A stretch of DNA of 64,000 nucleotides from positions 8,300 through 72,299 of the forward strand of contig CAYPYF010000004.1 in assembly GCA_964414675.1 (NCBI GenBank), read 5' to 3'. The notes below the pieces were generated by a model. It was not told the origin of the DNA, made no database searches, and saw only the letters and a list, made by a program, of their open reading frames with translations. The translations under genes were made by a program, and so were the position numbers. The DNA comes from W-Chloroflexi-9 sp964414675 (GTDB lineage Bacteria; Chloroflexota; Dehalococcoidia; UBA2979). Below are positions 16,954 to 25,491 of this stretch, in pieces (positions within the stretch are counted from its first letter, which is position 1; each line of letters opens with the position of its first letter).

Positions 16954-17199
16954 ATGACGACTACTGAACAGATTGAAACGAAGCCCGTGGCGAAGGGCAA
17001 CTGTGTCCACCACTGGTTGATCGAGACTCCGAACGGCCGCGAGAGCACCGGCGTCTGCAAGCGCTGTGGTGCCACCAAGGAGTTCGCGAACTCGACCGAC
17101 CAGGTCATGTGGGAGCAGACGAACACCCTCCGCAACGACCTCGCCCGCCCGACGCGTTCGTCGAAGGTGGACGAGTACTCGCTGGCGGACGAGTCCTAG
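16954..17199 (+). CDS. Small CxxH...CxxC putative zinc-binding protein
   Basis: An 81-residue protein with one short treble-clef-like module. NCVHHWLIE gives a CxxH pair, then GVCKRCGATKEF gives a CxxC pair 14-15 residues later. The rest is polar and probably flexible. Similar short proteins are common in high-GC Chloroflexota-like genomes, but I know of no assigned function. ATG 16954 has AAGGA about 12 nt upstream, while ATG 16933 (88 residues) is the alternative. It is followed by a strong terminator, so it is monocistronic and probably well expressed. Confidence 0.75.
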   Translation: MTTTEQIETKPVAKGNCVHHWLIETPNGRESTGVCKRCGATKEFANSTDQVMWEQTNTLRNDLARPTRSSKVDEYSLADES

Positions 17200-17235
17200 G
17201 ACTCACCCGCTGGTCGGCCTCACCTCCGGGTGATC

Positions 17236-17267
17236 AGAGGGGCGGTGCCGCAAGGCACCGCCCCTCT
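17236..17267 (+). terminator. Strong hairpin terminator with GNRA-type loop
   Basis: Perfect 14-bp stem AGAGGGGCGGTGCC / GGCACCGCCCCTCT closed by a GCAA tetraloop, then TCGTCGC. It lies 36 bp after the small gene stop and before pyrD. The T-run is short, but the stem is very stable. Confidence 0.75.
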
Positions 17268-17340
17268 TCGTCGCATGCCCCCGCCGCGCCTGCCCCGTAG
17301 CCCGGCCGGCGGTACGATGGACACCCCATCGAGGAGTCGC

Positions 17341-18270
17341 ATGGACCTCACGGTCAACCTCGCCCCCCACCACAAGACGGAGCTGCGTCTCCGCAATCCG
17401 ATCATGACCGCGTCCGGCACGTTCTCGAACGGCGTCGAGATCGCGAAGCACTACGACGTGAGCCTGCTGGGCGCGCTCGTCTCCAAGGGCACCACCCTGC
17501 GCCCGCGTCGCGGCAACGCCACGCCGAGGACGGCCGAGACCCCCGCGGGGATGCTGAACTCCATCGGGTTCCAGAACGTGGGCGTCAGCGCCCTCATAAA
17601 GACGCTGGCTCCCCTCTGGGAGCGGTGGGACGTCCCGGTCATCGTCAACATCATGGGCGAGACGCTGGAGGAGTACGGCACGCTCGCGGCACGCCTCGAG
17701 GGCGTGGCCGGCGTCGCCGGCCTCGAGGTGAACGTGTCCTGCCCGAACGTGGAGGCCGGGGGCCTCGAGTTCGGACAGGTGCCATCGCAGGCCGCGGCCG
17801 TCGTCCGCGAGGTCGCGGCGAAGTCTTCGCTCCCGCAGATCGTGAAACTCACCCCGAGCGTCTCCGACATCCGCCCGATCGCGGAGGCCGTCGCCGACGC
17901 GGGTGCGCAGGCCATCACCGTCTCGAACACCATCCCCGCGATGGCGATCGACGTGAAGCGCCGGCGCCCGGTCCTCGCGACGGGATTCGGAGGGCTCTCC
18001 GGCCCCGCCGTGAAGCCAGTGGCACTCCGGAACGTCTACCTCGCCTCGTCGGTCGTGGACATCCCCGTCGTGGCCTCGGGCGGCGCGATGAGCGGGCTCG
18101 ACGTGGTCGAGTTCGTCATGGCCGGCGCGACCGCCGTCCAGATCGGCACCGCGACCTTCCTCGACCCCAGCGCGCCCTGGCGCATCCTCGATGAGTTCGA
18201 GGCCTGGTGCGACGCCGAGGGCGTCACCTGTGTCGACGAGATCCGCGGCGTGGCGCGCCGGCGCGACTGA
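17341..18270 (+). CDS. pyrD: Dihydroorotate dehydrogenase, class 1B catalytic subunit
   Basis: Oxidises dihydroorotate to orotate, passing electrons to PyrK. It is 309 residues from ATG 17341 with GAGGAG upstream. Class 1 features are LRNPIMTASGTFSNGVE, NSIGFQNVGV, the catalytic-base cysteine in VNVSCPNVEAGG, VKLTPSVSD and the FMN phosphate site VVASGGAMSG/GATAVQIGTA. The presence of pyrK supports type 1B, NAD-dependent. An in-frame upstream extension through the terminator is rejected. pyrE and pyrF are not in the window. Confidence 0.95.
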   Translation: MDLTVNLAPHHKTELRLRNPIMTASGTFSNGVEIAKHYDVSLLGALVSKGTTLRPRRGNATPRTAETPAGMLNSIGFQNVGVSALIKTLAPLWERWDVPVIVNIMGETLEEYGTLAARLEGVAGVAGLEVNVSCPNVEAGGLEFGQVPSQAAAVVREVAAKSSLPQIVKLTPSVSDIRPIAEAVADAGAQAITVSNTIPAMAIDVKRRRPVLATGFGGLSGPAVKPVALRNVYLASSVVDIPVVASGGAMSGLDVVEFVMAGATAVQIGTATFLDPSAPWRILDEFEAWCDAEGVTCVDEIRGVARRRD

Positions 18271-18352
18271 GTCGGTCGCCCTACAACTGTCTGGGCCGCA
18301 ACTGGCGTTTCCAGCCCACTCAGCGCAATGATGTAACCGTCCGGTTGGTCGT

Positions 18353-18429
18353 CGGGGCGTAGCTCAGCCTGGCAGAGCGCTGCGTTTGGGACGCAGAGGC
18401 CCGCGGTTCGAATCCGCGCGCCCCGACCA
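18353..18429 (+). tRNA. tRNA-Pro (anticodon TGG)
   Basis: Complete cloverleaf. The acceptor CGGGGCG pairs with CGCCCCG, and the D-arm is AGCTCAGCCTGGCAGAGC. The anticodon stem CTGCG/CGCAG has loop TTTGGGA (TGG at 34-36), and the T-arm is CGCGGTTCGAATCCGCG. The discriminator A is followed by an encoded CCA at 18427-18429. Confidence 0.96.
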
Positions 18430-18440
18430 TTCCTCGACCG

Positions 18441-19226
18441 CTAGGGCCTCGTCGCGTGGACCATGGCAAGCAGTTCCTCGTGGAGCGCCTGCGAGGCGGC
18501 CGCGAGCATGGTGTCCGACTCAACCGTCCATGGCTCCCCATCGATGTCCGAGACCGTGCCGCCAGCCTCGCTCACCAGGAGGTTCCCCGGCGCGCCGTGC
18601 AGGCTGGGGACGCGGAACACCGCGTACGCGGCGACCCGGGCGGTCGCGACGTAGGGCAGGGCGAGCGTCGTCCCGAAGGCCCGCACGTCCCAGCGGTCGG
18701 CCCGGGTCGCATCTGCCATGAACCGCGCGGCATGTTCCCGTCGGTCCGCCTGCGATCGGGCGTCGTCGATCACGATCGTCTCGCTGTCGACGCCTGTCAC
18801 GAGGGGGTGCGCGGTCCCTGACCGGATCACCCAGGCGCCTCGGCCGCGCTCCGCGTAGAGGATCTCGTCGGTGGACGGATCGCCGACGGCAGCGGCAGAG
18901 ACCTCGCCACCCTCGACCAGGGCGACGTTGACGCAGAACAGCGGCATACCCGAGGCGAAGTTCCTCGTCCCGCAGATCGGGTCGACGAGCCAGTACGCGC
19001 CCTCCTCGGGGAGGTCACCGCCACGCTCCTCGCCGATCACGGGCAGGCCCGCCTCGGACAGAGCCGCGCGCACTGCGTCCTCAACCGCCACATCGGTTGC
19101 CGTCACCAGGTCGCGCTCTCCCTTGAAGGTGACCTGACTGGCCCCCACGCGGCCCAGGGCGATCTTCAGACCGGCACGTACGGCGTCCAGCGCCATCGAG
19201 GTCTCGCGTCTGACGTCGTTCGGCAT
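18441..19226 (-). CDS. Inositol monophosphatase-fold protein with altered metal ligands
   Basis: A 261-residue IMPase/CysQ-superfamily protein. The motif region GLPVIGEERGGDLPEEGAYWLVDPICGTRNFASG keeps the first Glu and Asp but has Cys where the second metal-binding Asp of DPIDGT stands. Near the C-terminus, SLHGAPGNLLVSEAGG replaces the usual WDxAAG, losing a further Asp ligand. The fold assignment is good, but classic Mg-dependent phosphatase activity is doubtful. A subfamily with DP-x-CGT exists to my knowledge, so this is not a sequencing slip. It ends 11 bp from tRNA-Pro, convergent with it. Confidence 0.85.
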   Translation of the reverse strand: MPNDVRRETSMALDAVRAGLKIALGRVGASQVTFKGERDLVTATDVAVEDAVRAALSEAGLPVIGEERGGDLPEEGAYWLVDPICGTRNFASGMPLFCVNVALVEGGEVSAAAVGDPSTDEILYAERGRGAWVIRSGTAHPLVTGVDSETIVIDDARSQADRREHAARFMADATRADRWDVRAFGTTLALPYVATARVAAYAVFRVPSLHGAPGNLLVSEAGGTVSDIDGEPWTVESDTMLAAASQALHEELLAMVHATRP

Positions 19227-19284
19227 GCACTCGCTCCTCGCTCGGCGATGAGCATACGAGGGGATACGGACGCCCAGGACGGTC

Positions 19285-22200
19285 CTACGCGGCCTGGCGC
19301 TTCCGTCGCTCGCCGGTCGCGCGCACGGCCTCCACGATCACGGGCCAGATCGGGAGGAGCGTGGCGTCCGGGAATCGCTGCCCGACCCGCTCCAGCGCTT
19401 CCTCCGCTCCGCAGCCCTCGCCCTCCGGCGCAGGGATCCGCAGCCAGGCCGTCTCGAGGAGCACCTGCGCGAGGACACCCAGCGGCTCGCGGACCTCGAT
19501 GTCCTCGATCTCGTCCCATTCACGACGCACCTGGGTCACGAGGTGCCGCGCGAGCAGCTGGTCGCGGTCGTTCCGGGGCGTCGAAAAGCGAGCGGACGCG
19601 TCGCCCGCGAGTACGAGGCGCAACTCCGGGAGGTACTCCGGCGGGAGGTTGACCCGGCCGAGGACCGCCCCGGCCCACCGCTGGGCGAGGGAGAGCGCCC
19701 GGATCTCGTCCTGGCTCGCGCCGGCAACCAGCGCACGGATGAGCGTGTCCGCGAGGCGCGTCCCGCGTGCACGGAGGGCGAGCGGTTCGACGACGTCCAC
19801 CCGTTCACTGACCGTCCGTGTCCGCTGTCCGCCGGCGAACTTCGCCTCGTACATCGCCTGGTCGGCGGCATGCAGCAGGTCCGCCGTGGACGTGGCATCG
19901 TCGGGCGCGACCGCGACCCCGACGGAGACCGCGATGCGCGTGGGCGCGCCATCGATCTCGCGGTGGGCCTCGGCGAGGGCAGCGTGGACGCGGTCGGCGA
20001 CGGCCACGGCGACGTCGGTGTCGGCGTCCTCCATGAGGATCACAAACTCGTCCCCACCGGTGCGGGCGACGAAGTCCTCCTGTCGACAGGCCGCGCGCAG
20101 GACACCCGCCACCGTCTGGATGACGCGGTCGCCTACCTCGTGGCCCAGCGTGTCGTTGAACAGCTTCAGGCTGTCCATGTCCACCACGAGGAGCGCCGAA
20201 CGTCCCGACCGCGAGATGCCGCTGCGGAGGTCGCCGAGACGTTCCTGGAGGTACCGGTAGTTCGGGAGTCCGGTCAGCAGGTCGTGCTTCGCGCTGTGGT
20301 CGGCGTGCTCGTAGAGGCGGAGCCGTTCGATGGTGACCGCAAGCAGGCCGGCGACCTCGTCCAGCGCCGAGAGCTCACTGGCACCGTAGGAGCCATAGGT
20401 GTTCGACACGAGCGCGAAGACGGCGGAGGTGCGGCTGCCCTGGCGTACCGGCACCGCGGCCACCTCGCGGACGTCCTCGCCGAGGAGGCTCCAATCGAGG
20501 TCGGCGAAGCGGGCATCGTCGCGGCGGAACGTCACCGCCGTGCCGCTCTCGATCGGCACGCTCGCGAGCGACCTCACGAGGGGTGCGGAACCGGAACGCT
20601 CATCGACGTCCGGGTAGGTCGCATAGGGCTCCACGCGCTGCTCGGCCTCGTCCAGCAGGAACATGACGGAGCGGTCGAACGGGATCAGCCAGCGGACCTC
20701 CTCGGAGAAGGCGGAGAACGCCTCGCGGAGGTTGACCACGGACGCCACGATGCGCGCGAGGTTGCTCAACGCCTGGATGTGGGACGCGCGCTCCGTCGCC
20801 TGCTGGTACAGCGCCGCGCCGTCGAGGGCGAGCGAGAGTTGCTCCACAGCCTGCTCGACGATGCGCAGCTGATCCTCGCGGATCAGCCGGGTCAGAGTGA
20901 CGACCGCGAGCCCGAGCATCTGGCCCTTCGGGCGCATCGGCACGACCACCGCGTATCGGGTATCGGCCGGCAGGAACCCCGGCGGATCGGCATCGCCCCG
21001 CCGCCAGAGGAGGGGCGCGCGGAGGGCGAACCACGGGTGCCGGGAGTCGCCGCGATGGTGCGGGGGCGCCTCGATCGGGCGACCGCGGGATCCGTAACTC
21101 GGGACCTCCGTGACCTCGCCCAGGTCGTCCAGGCGCGGGACATAGAGCGCCTCGTACGGGAGCAACCGCTGGAGGGCGAGCGCGAAGCCGTTGTACAGCC
21201 GCTCGACGTCGGCGCCGGACTGCATGGTCCGCGCGACCTCCGCGAGGCCCGTGAGCTCCCGGATGCGCTGCTGCTGGACCGCGACGAACTCGTCGGCCTG
21301 TACCCGGCGGGCGACGATGTCCGTCACCCGTTCGAGCAGGTCAGTCTGCGGCCCGTCCCATTCCTCGTCCGCGGTCACGCCGACGATGAGTGCGCCGGCA
21401 AGCGACGGCGTAGCCCGCACGGCGGCGTCCTCGTGGTGCTCGCGTGGACCGGCAGTCGCCTCCGGGCTGAGGCTCCCGCGGGTGGTGAGGATCGGCGCGA
21501 TGGCGAGCGTGGTGTAGCCCTCGGCCGCGAGGCGGTCCGACAGCGGCGCTTCGCCCCCCACGCCGAGCACCATCGGACGGGCACGGTCGACGACGATGCC
21601 GATGAGCGACCGCCCGAGCCCCTCGAGGCGCGACTCGCCGCCCCCCTCGCAGGCGCTACCGGCGACGACCACGTCGCGGGAGCCCTCGGGCAGCGAGACG
21701 AGCACCGCCTCAGAGGCGGCCGTGTTCTTCAGCAGGAGGTCGAGGACGGCCGGGAGGGCGCGTTCGCCGCGGCCGGAACTGTTCAGCAGGCGCGTGACCT
21801 CGGTCAGGAACTCCTCGCGCGCGGCCTTCTCGATCGCCTCGCGGTAGAGGCGCGCGTTCTCCAGGGCGACGCCCATCTCGCGTCCGACGAGCAGCAGCAG
21901 GTGACGCCCGTCGTCGTCGTCGCGGAGCGACCCCGTCCCGATGAGGGCGAACGACCCAAGCACGCGGCCCTTCGCGACGAGCGGCACCACGTGGTACGGC
22001 TCGCCCAGGTCCGGCAGCGGCGCCGCGTCGATCGAGGCGACCGCCTCCGGGTGTGCGGACGAGACGGGCCGGCCGGTCCGGGCGACCTCCAGCAGGACGG
22101 CCTCCGGCAGCCGGGGGGCGTGCAGGTCCTCCGGCGCGACCGTGACGAAGAGGTCGATGACCTCGACGCCCCGCGGACGCGTGTACGCCTGCGCCGCACG

Positions 22201-23046
22201 GACGCCGAGCAGCCGCGCGACGAGTCGCACGGCCCGCTCAAGCGTGCGCCCGTCGTCCATCGGCTCGGCGAGGGCGAACGAGACCGCGTTGATGATCGAG
22301 AGGTAACGGTTGCGCTCGTCCAGCGCGTGCGTCTGGCGGTCGACCTCGGTGTTGAGTTCGCGGTTCCAGCGCTGGAGCTGCTGCTGGGAGCGCTGGAGTT
22401 CGTCGCGCGCCGCGCGCAGCCGTTCGGCATGTGCCTGCAGCATCCGCCGGCCGGTGCGCGTCTCCGCGGCCCGCGACGCGAGGACGACGGTCAGCAGCGG
22501 GAGGCCCACGAAGGAGATCAGGAGCGCCTCCGGAAGGCCGTAGACGCCCTCGGTCGTGGCGTTGCTATCGATCACCATGCCGCAGAGCACGCTCGCCGCG
22601 ATGTTCGCGACCGATGCGGTCGCGGCGACGACGAGGCTGCCCCACGACCTCAGCCAGAGCGCAGCGTGGGCGACCAATGCCGCGAGGAGCACGGGCGCGA
22701 CCCACGGCCAGTGCACGACGAACGCCGCAGCGACCACCACCAGCAGCGCGTACAGGGGCCGGAAGGCCACGCGCACCGCCAGGCGGTGCCCGCGACTGAC
22801 GCGGTCGGCCATCCGTCCCTCTGCCTCGCTGGTCACGAGGTAGATCACGCCGAGGGCGACGAGTTCGAAGTGGAAGGTAGCGCCCGCCAGCGGGAGGAGG
22901 AACGGCAGCGCCAGGAGGAAGAGCACCAGGGGCCGCGAGCCTCGACCCGCGAACGCAACAACACGTCGAGCGGCGCCTGCGCCCCGCTCATCGACCGGTC
23001 CGTTGTCCCGGCCACGCCCCGTTGCTAGAATCCCGTTGAAGCTCAT
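19285..23046 (-). CDS. Membrane GAF-GGDEF diguanylate cyclase, multi-sensor
   Basis: A 1253-residue c-di-GMP synthase. About five membrane helices span residues 36-195 (LVLFLLALPFLLPLAG and others), followed by a coiled coil near 200-245. Three to four GAF-like blocks follow (for example VVPLVAKGRVLGSFALIG and REVAAVPVRQGSRTSAVFALVSN). The GGDEF domain reads HDLLTGLPNYRYLQERL, VVDMDSLKLFNDTLGH and FVARTGGDEFVILM. An RQED five residues before GGDEF is a match to the RxxD product-inhibition site. The last ~170 residues are helical and may be a degenerate HD-type output. The start codon overlaps a divergent gene, so the exact start is uncertain. Confidence 0.9.
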   Translation of the reverse strand: MSFNGILATGRGRDNGPVDERGAGAARRVVAFAGRGSRPLVLFLLALPFLLPLAGATFHFELVALGVIYLVTSEAEGRMADRVSRGHRLAVRVAFRPLYALLVVVAAAFVVHWPWVAPVLLAALVAHAALWLRSWGSLVVAATASVANIAASVLCGMVIDSNATTEGVYGLPEALLISFVGLPLLTVVLASRAAETRTGRRMLQAHAERLRAARDELQRSQQQLQRWNRELNTEVDRQTHALDERNRYLSIINAVSFALAEPMDDGRTLERAVRLVARLLGVRAAQAYTRPRGVEVIDLFVTVAPEDLHAPRLPEAVLLEVARTGRPVSSAHPEAVASIDAAPLPDLGEPYHVVPLVAKGRVLGSFALIGTGSLRDDDDGRHLLLLVGREMGVALENARLYREAIEKAAREEFLTEVTRLLNSSGRGERALPAVLDLLLKNTAASEAVLVSLPEGSRDVVVAGSACEGGGESRLEGLGRSLIGIVVDRARPMVLGVGGEAPLSDRLAAEGYTTLAIAPILTTRGSLSPEATAGPREHHEDAAVRATPSLAGALIVGVTADEEWDGPQTDLLERVTDIVARRVQADEFVAVQQQRIRELTGLAEVARTMQSGADVERLYNGFALALQRLLPYEALYVPRLDDLGEVTEVPSYGSRGRPIEAPPHHRGDSRHPWFALRAPLLWRRGDADPPGFLPADTRYAVVVPMRPKGQMLGLAVVTLTRLIREDQLRIVEQAVEQLSLALDGAALYQQATERASHIQALSNLARIVASVVNLREAFSAFSEEVRWLIPFDRSVMFLLDEAEQRVEPYATYPDVDERSGSAPLVRSLASVPIESGTAVTFRRDDARFADLDWSLLGEDVREVAAVPVRQGSRTSAVFALVSNTYGSYGASELSALDEVAGLLAVTIERLRLYEHADHSAKHDLLTGLPNYRYLQERLGDLRSGISRSGRSALLVVDMDSLKLFNDTLGHEVGDRVIQTVAGVLRAACRQEDFVARTGGDEFVILMEDADTDVAVAVADRVHAALAEAHREIDGAPTRIAVSVGVAVAPDDATSTADLLHAADQAMYEAKFAGGQRTRTVSERVDVVEPLALRARGTRLADTLIRALVAGASQDEIRALSLAQRWAGAVLGRVNLPPEYLPELRLVLAGDASARFSTPRNDRDQLLARHLVTQVRREWDEIEDIEVREPLGVLAQVLLETAWLRIPAPEGEGCGAEEALERVGQRFPDATLLPIWPVIVEAVRATGERRKRQAA
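23003..23031 (+). promoter_or_regulatory. Promoter for the 72-aa membrane protein
   Basis: TTGTCC (23003-23008) and TAGAAT (23026-23031) with a 17-bp spacer. The predicted start of RNA lies only a few nt before ATG 23045. The element lies inside the first codons of the divergent GGDEF gene if that gene starts at 23046. Confidence 0.55.
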
Positions 23047-23263
23047 GCCTGACGGAATACCTCCCTACGTCCTCGTCGCCCGGATCGGCTCGATCCTCGG
23101 GATGTCCTTCTCGCTCGCCATCGGTCTGCTCATGCTGATCGGTGGCTGGTGGCTGGCATCACTTGCCGCGTTCGCGTTCTTCGTGCCGTCCTTCGGGATC
23201 ATGGCCGCCGTGGAACGCAAGGCGTCGCGGGACCGCATCGCGGCCCGCGCTGACGCGTCCTAG
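23045..23263 (+). CDS. Small two-helix membrane protein
   Basis: A 72-residue hydrophobic protein with two membrane helices: RIGSILGMSFSLAIGLLMLIGG and WLASLAAFAFFVPSFGIMAAV. A basic tail follows (ERKASRDRIAARADAS). No family is recognised. It has a good promoter close upstream but a weak ribosome site. Its ATG shares bases with the divergent ATG of the GGDEF gene (CATG), and its TAG shares CTAG with the convergent gene at 23260. Its location suggests a link with c-di-GMP signalling, but no evidence goes beyond adjacency. Confidence 0.6.
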   Translation: MPDGIPPYVLVARIGSILGMSFSLAIGLLMLIGGWWLASLAAFAFFVPSFGIMAAVERKASRDRIAARADAS

Positions 23264-23919
23264 GCCGCCTCACCCTTCTCTCCCACCTTCTCTGCACTGA
23301 GCGCGTCGGCAATCGCCAGGAGCACCTCCGGCGAGGCGTTCGCCGCGCGGGCCGCCTCCGCGACCGCTTCCACGCCCCGGAGCACGGCGACGTCCACCCC
23401 GCCCTGCGAGCGAGTCGACCAGCGCGTCACGGTACGACGGAGGACGGCCGCGAGCCGGCGCTCCGCGATGAGCCATCGGGTGCCCTCGGAGTCGTCAGAG
23501 TCGTCGTCTGCGGGCGCGATCGAGGACGTGAAGCCCCGAAGTTCCGCGATGTAGTCGCGGCGCGCCTCGTCCATGAGCCGGCCGAACGAATCGACCTCCA
23601 GGGGGTGGCGCACCATGGCGAAGGCCGCGCGGGCCACGAGCTCCCAGCCCTCCGCCTGCGCGTCATGGTCGGCGGGGATCAGGACGATCCCGCGGGTGGC
23701 GGGACGCCCTCGGCGTGCCGCACGCAGGAGCGCGAGCGCGTCCTGAGCCGAGCGGACGTCGGCGATCAGCACGCCGAACTCGCGCATCCGCATCGCCGCG
23801 ACGGCCAGGCTGAGCCCCTGCGCCACCTCGGAGGGCAAGACGAGGCCGGCGCGGACGAGCGTGAGATCCGCCTCATCGTCGCCGGTCACCAGGACCCGGA
23901 CATCTGAAAGTTCGGGCAT
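23260..23919 (-). CDS. Degenerate receiver-like (pseudo-receiver) protein
   Basis: A 219-residue protein. Its first 120 residues have the alternating strand-helix plan of a CheY receiver: VRVLVTGDDEADLTLVRAGL, EFGVLIADVRSAQDALALL, GIVLIPADHD and AFAMVRHPLEVDSFGRLM. The DD pair and a central Asp are visible, but the C-terminal conserved Lys is not at its usual place. The other half is helical with no output domain identified. GGAGGAG precedes the ATG. A role as a phospho-independent adaptor is plausible. A short spacer (59 bp) separates it from the cyclophilin upstream. Confidence 0.6.
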   Translation of the reverse strand: MPELSDVRVLVTGDDEADLTLVRAGLVLPSEVAQGLSLAVAAMRMREFGVLIADVRSAQDALALLRAARRGRPATRGIVLIPADHDAQAEGWELVARAAFAMVRHPLEVDSFGRLMDEARRDYIAELRGFTSSIAPADDDSDDSEGTRWLIAERRLAAVLRRTVTRWSTRSQGGVDVAVLRGVEAVAEAARAANASPEVLLAIADALSAEKVGEKGEAA

Positions 23920-23978
23920 CAGGCGTCTCCTCCACCGTAAATATCGGCGGAGACGCCCGGTTCCGTACCTGCGACCGG

Positions 23979-24482
23979 TTACGCCTCGGTAATGGTCACC
24001 GTGACCATCTGGTCACCGGGCTCCCGGTCCGCCTCCGGATTGCGGGGCCGGAGGGCCTGGACGACGTCCATCCCCTCCGTGATCCGCCCGAACGCGGTGT
24101 AGCGGTTCGTCAGATGGGGCGCGTCACCGAGCATGATGTAGAACTGCGAGCCGTTCGTGCCCGGCCCGGCGTTCGCCATGCCGACGATGCCCTCCACGAA
24201 GGGCGTCGGCGTCAGCTCGTCCTCGAAGCGGTAGCCCGGGCCACCTCGGCCCGTGCCGGTCGGGTCGCCGCCCTGCGCGACGAAGCCGGGAATCACGCGG
24301 TGGAACGTGGTGCCGTTGTAGAAGCCCTCACGCGCCAGGAAGACGAAGTTGTTCACCGTCTTCGGCGCCACGTCCGTCAGCAATTCGATGGTGAACGAGC
24401 CACGGTTCGTCTCGACGAGGGCCGAGTAGGCCTTGCTCGTGTCGATCACCATCTCGGGGGGAGCGTCATACTGGGTCGCCAT
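23979..24482 (-). CDS. Cyclophilin-type peptidyl-prolyl isomerase, cytoplasmic
   Basis: A 167-residue single-domain cyclophilin. The active-site segment FHRVIPGFVAQGGDPTGTGRGGPG carries the catalytic Arg and the F/Q pair, and GMANAGPGTNGSQFYIML and HLTNRYTAFGRI complete the binding groove. There is no signal peptide. It follows a second, membrane-anchored cyclophilin with only 12 bp between them, so both are probably co-transcribed. They catalyse cis-trans isomerisation of Xaa-Pro bonds in cytoplasm and envelope respectively. Confidence 0.95.
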   Translation of the reverse strand: MATQYDAPPEMVIDTSKAYSALVETNRGSFTIELLTDVAPKTVNNFVFLAREGFYNGTTFHRVIPGFVAQGGDPTGTGRGGPGYRFEDELTPTPFVEGIVGMANAGPGTNGSQFYIMLGDAPHLTNRYTAFGRITEGMDVVQALRPRNPEADREPGDQMVTVTITEA

Positions 24483-24494
24483 CTGATCCTCCGG

Positions 24495-25427
24495 CTACTG
24501 GTTCGGGGTCGCCGAGGGCGTCCCCGTCGACTCGCCGGTCGCAGTCGCGTCCGGCGTCGTCTCGGGTGTCTCTTCTGGTGTGGGCTTCTCCACCTCGATG
24601 ATGTCGATGCCCGCGATGACGTCGCCGCGCGACTGGCCGGACGCCTCCGGGTTGCGGGGCGTCAGGCCGTCCACCACGCCCATGCCCGCCGTGACCCACC
24701 CGAAGACGGTGAACTCGCCGTTCAGGTGGGGCGTGGGGCCGGTGGTGATGAAGAACTGGGAGCCGCTCACGCCGGCGGCCGACTTCGCCATCGCCAGCGC
24801 GCCCCGCTCGAACGTGATCGTGTTGCTCTCGCCCGTGAGGTAGTAGCCCGGCCCGCCGCTGCCGGTGCCGGCCGGGTCGCCGCCCTGCGCGACGAATCCC
24901 GGCAGGACGCGATGGAAGGTGAGCCCTTCGTAGAACCGGTTCTGCACGAGGAAGACGAAGTTGTTCACCGTCACCGGCGCTTCGTCTTCCAGCAGGTCAA
25001 TGGTGATCTCGCCGCCGTTCTCGAGGCGGACCACGGCCTGGTAATCAATCCCGTCCTCGAGGGCCATCGCAGGCACCGCCGAGTACTGGCGGTTGATGAC
25101 CTCCTGGGTCGGGGTGGCCTCCGCGGTGTCGGTGGGCGCCGCTGTCTCGGTCGGATCGGGCTCGTCGATCTCGTTCGGGGTGAGGTTGGACGCGAACGCC
25201 CCGGCGCCGACGCTGAGGATCATGAGGACGATGCCGAACAGGAACAGGACCCGGCCGTGGCGCCGCATCCAGCCCATGATGCCGGGGAACTCGACCTGCG
25301 ACAGCGGCGGCTCGCTGGAGCCCTGCCGGCGCTGGCGCCGCGCAAGCTCACGTCGTTCTCTGCGGTTGTCCCTACCCAAGAGGCCTCCGTGCGCCAGACC
25401 GGTCCGTGACGCCCTCGGCGCGCTCAC
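24495..25427 (-). CDS. Membrane-anchored cyclophilin
   Basis: Cyclophilin with a charged N-terminal segment, a membrane helix RVLFLFGIVLMILSVGAGAF at about residues 59-78 and a Thr/Pro/Glu-rich linker (PTETAAPTDTAEATPTQ). The catalytic domain reads FHRVLPGFVAQGGDPAGTGSGGPG and SGSQFFITTGPTPHLNGEFTVFG. A second Thr/Pro-rich tail ends the protein. GTG 25427 gives 310 residues, and a start at the later ATG 25277 just before the helix is equally possible. Presumably it folds exported proteins outside the membrane. Confidence 0.9.
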   Translation of the reverse strand: MSAPRASRTGLAHGGLLGRDNRRERRELARRQRRQGSSEPPLSQVEFPGIMGWMRRHGRVLFLFGIVLMILSVGAGAFASNLTPNEIDEPDPTETAAPTDTAEATPTQEVINRQYSAVPAMALEDGIDYQAVVRLENGGEITIDLLEDEAPVTVNNFVFLVQNRFYEGLTFHRVLPGFVAQGGDPAGTGSGGPGYYLTGESNTITFERGALAMAKSAAGVSGSQFFITTGPTPHLNGEFTVFGWVTAGMGVVDGLTPRNPEASGQSRGDVIAGIDIIEVEKPTPEETPETTPDATATGESTGTPSATPNQ

Positions 25428-25491
25428 GATCGAGATCGACGGGCGCCTGCTTGAGGGCGACGACGGTCGCCCGGTACGCGAGATTGAACAG

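Noticed and set aside
19543..23028. Open frame of 1161 codons on the plus strand opposite the GGDEF gene
   Set aside because: High-GC antisense shadow. Its translation is low-complexity R/E/D/G with no domain, while the minus frame encodes clear GAF and GGDEF motifs.
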